Positions 6,201-7,175 of a stretch of DNA of 7,175 nt are shown one piece after another; position 1 is the stretch's first letter; each line of letters opens with the position of its first letter. Below the pieces are notes generated by a model. That model was not told where the DNA came from. It did not search any database and saw nothing but the letters and a program-made list of their open reading frames with translations. Location of the stretch: the NCBI GenBank assembly GCA_964615375.1, contig CAZTOW010000110.1, forward strand, positions 1 through 7,175. The letters are read 5' to 3'. Source of the DNA: CAZKWG01 sp964615375 (GTDB taxonomy: Bacteria > Myxococcota_A > UBA796 > CAZKWG01). The translations under genes and the position numbers were made by a program.

Positions 6201-7175
6201 GTGTGGGACGCGGCGGAGGACCGGTTTGTGCCGGGCGTGTTGGATGTGATGTGGAAGGCTTATGTTGGGTTGCTGGAGCGGCTGTGTGAGGAGGATGGGG
6301 TCTGGGATGGGCCGGTGGACGGGCTGGTGCCGGCCGAGCAGCTGGAGGTGCGGGCGCGGGTGAATTCGTGGGAGGGGGAGCCGCCGCGGAGGAGCCTGGT
6401 GGCGGGCTTCCTGGAGCAGGCGGCGGCGCGGCCGGACAAGGTGGCGGCCCGGGGGGTGGAGCAGAGCTTTACGTATGGGGAGCTGGAGGCGCGGAGCCGG
6501 GCGCTGGCGGAGGCGCTGGTGGCGGCGGGGGCGCGCGGGCTGGTGGCGGTGGTGTTGCCGAAGGGGCCGCTGCAGGCGGTGGCGACGCTGGGGGTGCTGC
6601 GGGCGGGGTGTGCGTATCTTCCGGTGGATCCTGAGCTCCCGCTGGCGCGGATTCGGGCGCTGCTGGAGGATGGGGAGGTTGGGGTCGTGGTGTCGGAGCC
6701 TGCGGTGCGGGAGAGGTTGGCGGGGGACGTGGGGTTGGATTGGGTGGATGTGTTGGGTCCGGTGATTCTGAGAGCGGAGGATGGCGGCTGGGGCGACGAC
6801 CCTCATCCGCCCCTTCGGGGCACCTTCTCCCGCGAGCGGGAGAAGGGGAGGATGGCGGAGGGAGATGGCGGCTGGGCCGCCGATTCTCAGGAGGGAGAGG
6901 AGATCTCGTCCAGTATCCGCCCTCCCCCTCTCCCCCCGGGAGAGGGTGGCGCGCAGCGCCAGGTGAGGGGGAGCTTCGGCCATGCAGAGTCGTCTGATGT
7001 GGAGGCATTTGACGGCTGGGCCGCCGATTCTCAGGAGAGAGAGGAGATCTCGTCCGACATCCGCCCTCCCCCTCTCCTCCCGGGAGAGGGTGGCGCGCAG
7101 CGCCAGGTGAGGGGGAGCTTCGGCCATGCAGAGTCGTCTGATGTGGAGGCATTTGACGGCTGGGCCGCCGATTCT
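1..7175 (+). CDS. Multimodular NRPS with Cys-type heterocyclization modules (partial, both ends open)
   Basis: The frame beginning at base 3 has no stop through base 7175 (about 2,391 codons); bases 1-2 finish a codon that is glycine in the matching copy at 4407. Domain order is A1 (C-terminal half, interrupted by a C-methyltransferase-like domain), PCP1, Cy1, A2, PCP2, Cy2, A3 (N-terminal part). Each was recognised from core motifs. From family knowledge, such enzymes are cytoplasmic assembly lines: A domains adenylate an amino acid, PCPs carry it on phosphopantetheine, and Cy domains form the peptide bond and cyclodehydrate Cys, Ser or Thr. The A2 code and two Cy domains predict consecutive thiazolines, as in pyochelin-, yersiniabactin- or thiangazole-type compounds. 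The start codon, loading module and thioesterase lie outside. Oddities are in-frame palindromic repeat blocks inside A2 and A3, near-identical segments shared between modules, and patchy codon usage. The final product is unknown. Confidence 0.97.
3..206 (+). other. A domain 1, region A7-A8 (C-terminal half, partial)
   Basis: Residues 1-68 begin at core A7 (YRTGDLG) and include A8 (RKDHQVKIRGHRVELGEIE, with the hinge Asp at base 75). This part straddles the junction between the large N-terminal and small C-terminal subdomains of an adenylation domain. All 68 residues are identical to residues 1470-1537 of A domain 2, although the DNA differs at about ten positions. The substrate-binding pocket lies upstream of the window, so specificity cannot be read. 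Cysteine is a reasonable guess from the closeness to A2. The domain is interrupted right after this segment by a methyltransferase-like domain and resumes at about base 1284. Confidence 0.93.
207..1283 (+). other. C-methyltransferase-like domain embedded in A domain 1
   Basis: Residues about 69-427 match the architecture of PKS/NRPS C-methyltransferases. A helical N-terminal lid is followed by a conserved LEPYGEVLPKLLRGTMSSLE segment (about 588-647). The SAM-binding loop is LEIGAGVGSAT (759-791), followed by FTDVS with an acidic residue (Asp at 840), a VLH motif (His at 987) and LLRPGGVLLLIEHT (Glu at 1065). Insertion of tailoring domains between A8 and A10 is known in pyochelin-type enzymes and other interrupted A domains. 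The likely role is S-adenosylmethionine-dependent C-methylation of the bound residue, giving for example a methyl-thiazoline. PchE carries a methyltransferase-derived epimerase at the same place, so epimerization is the main alternative. The Asn usual just before VLH is Gly here (base 978). The intact glycine-rich loop favours a SAM-binding protein. Confidence 0.85.
1284..1442 (+). other. A domain 1, C-terminal subdomain with A9-A10
   Basis: After the methyltransferase the adenylation fold resumes with LPEHMVPSAW (A9 region) and LPLSANGKVDRAALPLP (A10). The catalytic lysine that contacts the adenylate is at 1410-1412. The segment aligns with LPDHMVP and SANGKLDRAAL of A domain 2 (4662-4757). 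The Cy-type module before PCP1 therefore has a complete A-domain C-terminus despite the interruption. Confidence 0.93.
1473..1688 (+). other. Peptidyl carrier protein PCP1
   Basis: Residues about 491-562 form a thiolation domain opening with SPLEAEIAAIW. The phosphopantetheine site DFFALGGDSLLA has its attachment serine at 1569-1571 (residue 523), and helix 3 ends in SPTVAGLAARI. It carries the amino acid loaded by A domain 1 and hands it to Cy1. Length and motif are normal for the family. PCP2 is clearly paralogous. Confidence 0.96.
1731..3092 (+). other. Heterocyclization domain Cy1
   Basis: Residues about 577-1030 show the Cy-specific core set. FPLTDLQQAYWLGR (1743-1784) is Cy1 and AHDALR is Cy2. 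DVMILDGRS (2139-2165) is the DxxxxDxxS motif replacing HHxxxDG of ordinary condensation domains. LPGAPELPV follows, then the LTPATALMSAYAATLATWS region, LNLTLFHRPELHPAI, PVVFTGALG and LSQTPQVWLDHQ. The Thr (2775) and Asp (2862), 29 residues apart, fit the pair implicated in cyclodehydration in studied Cy domains. The domain joins the PCP1-bound intermediate to the amino acid on PCP2 and closes the side chain into an azoline ring. The last 150 bases turn strongly G-ending in codon use, merging into the start of A2. Confidence 0.95.
3136..3428 (+). repeat. 293-bp exact repeat, module 2 copy
   Basis: This stretch, covering motifs A1 and A2 of A domain 2, reads identically base for base to 6430-6722. 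It lies in a strongly G-ending codon block. Similarity at lower identity extends left into the end of the Cy domain, from about 2938. Confidence 0.93.
3485..3697 (+). repeat. In-frame palindromic repeat insert in A2 (copy A)
   Basis: This 213-bp block (exactly 71 codons) sits between adenylation motifs A2 and A3. It matches the block starting at 6779 at high identity. It holds several inverted repeats: CCCC/GGGG around TTC (3516-3526); 9-bp arms CCTTCTCCC and GGGAGAAGG (3529-3549); 11-bp arms at 3627-3637 and 3641-3651; and GGCGC/GCGCC at 3651-3663. Such CCCTCTCCC...GGGAGAGGG palindromes resemble dispersed intergenic repeats of GC-rich proteobacteria (general knowledge, not searched). In frame it encodes a Gly/Pro/Arg-rich stretch with no recognisable A-domain sequence. 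The block is also open in antisense frames. Confidence 0.88.
4408..4613 (+). repeat. About 206-bp near-identical repeat of A7-A8 region, module 2 copy
   Basis: Partner of 1-206. Here the sequence continues through a short ordinary linker to the A9 motif, without a methyltransferase insertion. Confidence 0.9.
4791..5006 (+). other. Peptidyl carrier protein PCP2
   Basis: Residues about 1597-1668 form a thiolation domain. It opens with SPLEAAVARVW, has DFFALGGDSLVA with the phosphopantetheine serine at 4887-4889 (residue 1629), and ends SSPTVAGLARRV. It carries the cysteine activated by A2. It follows the A10 motif after a short Ala/Glu-rich linker, as usual for Cy-A-PCP modules. Confidence 0.96.
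5046..6386 (+). other. Heterocyclization domain Cy2
   Basis: Residues about 1682-2128 repeat the Cy motif set. FPLTDLQQAYWLGR is at 5058-5099, followed by THDALR. DVLIADSWS (5442-5468) is the DxxxxDxxS motif, followed by LPPAPELPV, LNMSLFHRPPLHPAM, PVVFTGAVG and LTQTPQVILDNQ. Thr (6075) and Asp (6165) are 30 residues apart. The Trp usual in QVWLD is Ile here, a mild change. It should condense the chain on PCP2 with the amino acid of module 3 and form a second ring. The last part (about 6235 on) is nearly the same DNA as the end of Cy1. Confidence 0.95.
6430..6722 (+). repeat. 293-bp exact repeat, module 3 copy
   Basis: Identical to 3136-3428 at an offset of 3,294 bp. Beyond both copies about 55 bp are partly diverged (3429-3484 versus 6723-6778) before the palindromic insert resumes the match. 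Confidence 0.93.
6779..7175 (+). repeat. In-frame palindromic repeat insert in A3 (copy B, expanded, runs off window)
   Basis: The block starts at the position homologous to 3485 (offset 3,294 bp) and is at least 397 bp. Its first 90 bp match copy A except for a few substitutions and a 3-bp longer hairpin. It then becomes a tandem array of a 144-bp unit. It stays open in the NRPS frame throughout. Hairpins are at 6823-6846 (11-bp arms around GA), 6926-6946, 6948-6960 and the corresponding positions 144 bp later. Confidence 0.9.
6869..7175 (+). repeat. 144-bp tandem repeat, two full units plus start of a third
   Basis: Units are 6869-7012, 7013-7156 and 7157-7175 (first 19 bp only). Units 1 and 2 differ at five of 144 positions by eye, clustered near 6894, 6924 and 6932 of unit 1 and their counterparts. 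The period is 48 codons, so every added unit keeps the NRPS frame. Each unit encodes a WAADSQ...EEISS...RPPPL.PGEGGAQRQVRG...HAESSDVEAF-type segment. An 18-bp AT-richer spacer (TGATGTGGAGGCATTTGA) closes each unit and is absent from copy A, where the block passes straight into A-domain sequence. Confidence 0.95.

Larger units (their letters stand above)
6396..7175 (+). other. Adenylation domain A3, N-terminal part (truncated by window), with expanded repeat insert
   Basis: Residues from about 2132 carry A1 (FTYGELE) and A2 (VLRAGCAYLPVDP). Most of this DNA is identical to A2-domain bases 3136-3428 at an offset of 3,294 bp. After VLRAGCAYLPVDP the frame enters a repeat block at 6779 and has not reached the expected LAYVIYTSGST motif by the end of the window, already more than 180 residues after YLPVDP. 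The pocket residues lie beyond the window, so specificity cannot be read. Cysteine is suggested by the upstream Cy2 and by module similarity only. Confidence 0.9.

Noticed and set aside
4929..7127. Very long antisense open frame (about 732 codons), with similar ones at 1983-3431 and 3435-4676
   Set aside because: They lie opposite a frame with complete NRPS motifs. Their peptides are low-complexity Arg/Pro/Gly/His strings without domains. Length is explained by high GC and strand skew, and shared segments by module duplication.
6869..7175. Tandem array as a CRISPR array
   Set aside because: The whole 144-bp unit is repeated without unique spacers, and the frame is coding.

Overview
The whole window is one strand of a single giant gene. 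A reading frame on the + strand (codon n starts at base 3n) stays open from the first base to the last, about 2,391 codons, with neither a start nor a stop. It encodes the middle of a multimodular non-ribosomal peptide synthetase (NRPS). The very high GC content, long assembly-line NRPS and dispersed palindromic repeats suggest a Myxococcota-like (formerly deltaproteobacterial) host, but no taxonomic marker gene is present, so this is an inference.

Layout by domain: C-terminal half of a first adenylation (A) domain, interrupted by a C-methyltransferase-like domain (about 207-1283), then the A-domain tail with its A10 lysine; carrier protein PCP1 (Ser at 1569); heterocyclization domain Cy1; A domain 2; PCP2 (Ser at 4887); heterocyclization domain Cy2; N-terminal part of A domain 3, running off the window. 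Both Cy domains carry DxxxxDxxS in place of the condensation HHxxxDG motif. The ten specificity positions of A2 read DLYNMSLIWK, a cysteine-type code. The enzyme should load cysteines, condense and cyclodehydrate them, and leave consecutive thiazoline rings. The first module may also C-methylate (or epimerize) its residue. Pyochelin, yersiniabactin and thiangazole synthetases are the closest conceptual relatives. No oxidase domain is visible.

The most unusual feature is in the A domains. Between core motifs A2 and A3, at the same position in two successive modules, the gene carries an in-frame block of palindromic GC-rich repeat DNA of the kind normally seen between genes. In module 2 it is 213 bp (71 codons). 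In module 3 it is at least 397 bp and has grown as an in-frame 144-bp (48-residue) tandem array, entering its third copy where the window ends. The block lies exactly where codon usage flips from G-ending to C-ending. It is preceded by a 293-bp stretch that is identical between modules. This suggests repeat-associated duplication, gene conversion or A-subdomain exchange.

There are no other genes, RNAs, promoters, terminators or intergenic gaps. All other long open frames are shadows caused by high GC and strong strand skew.
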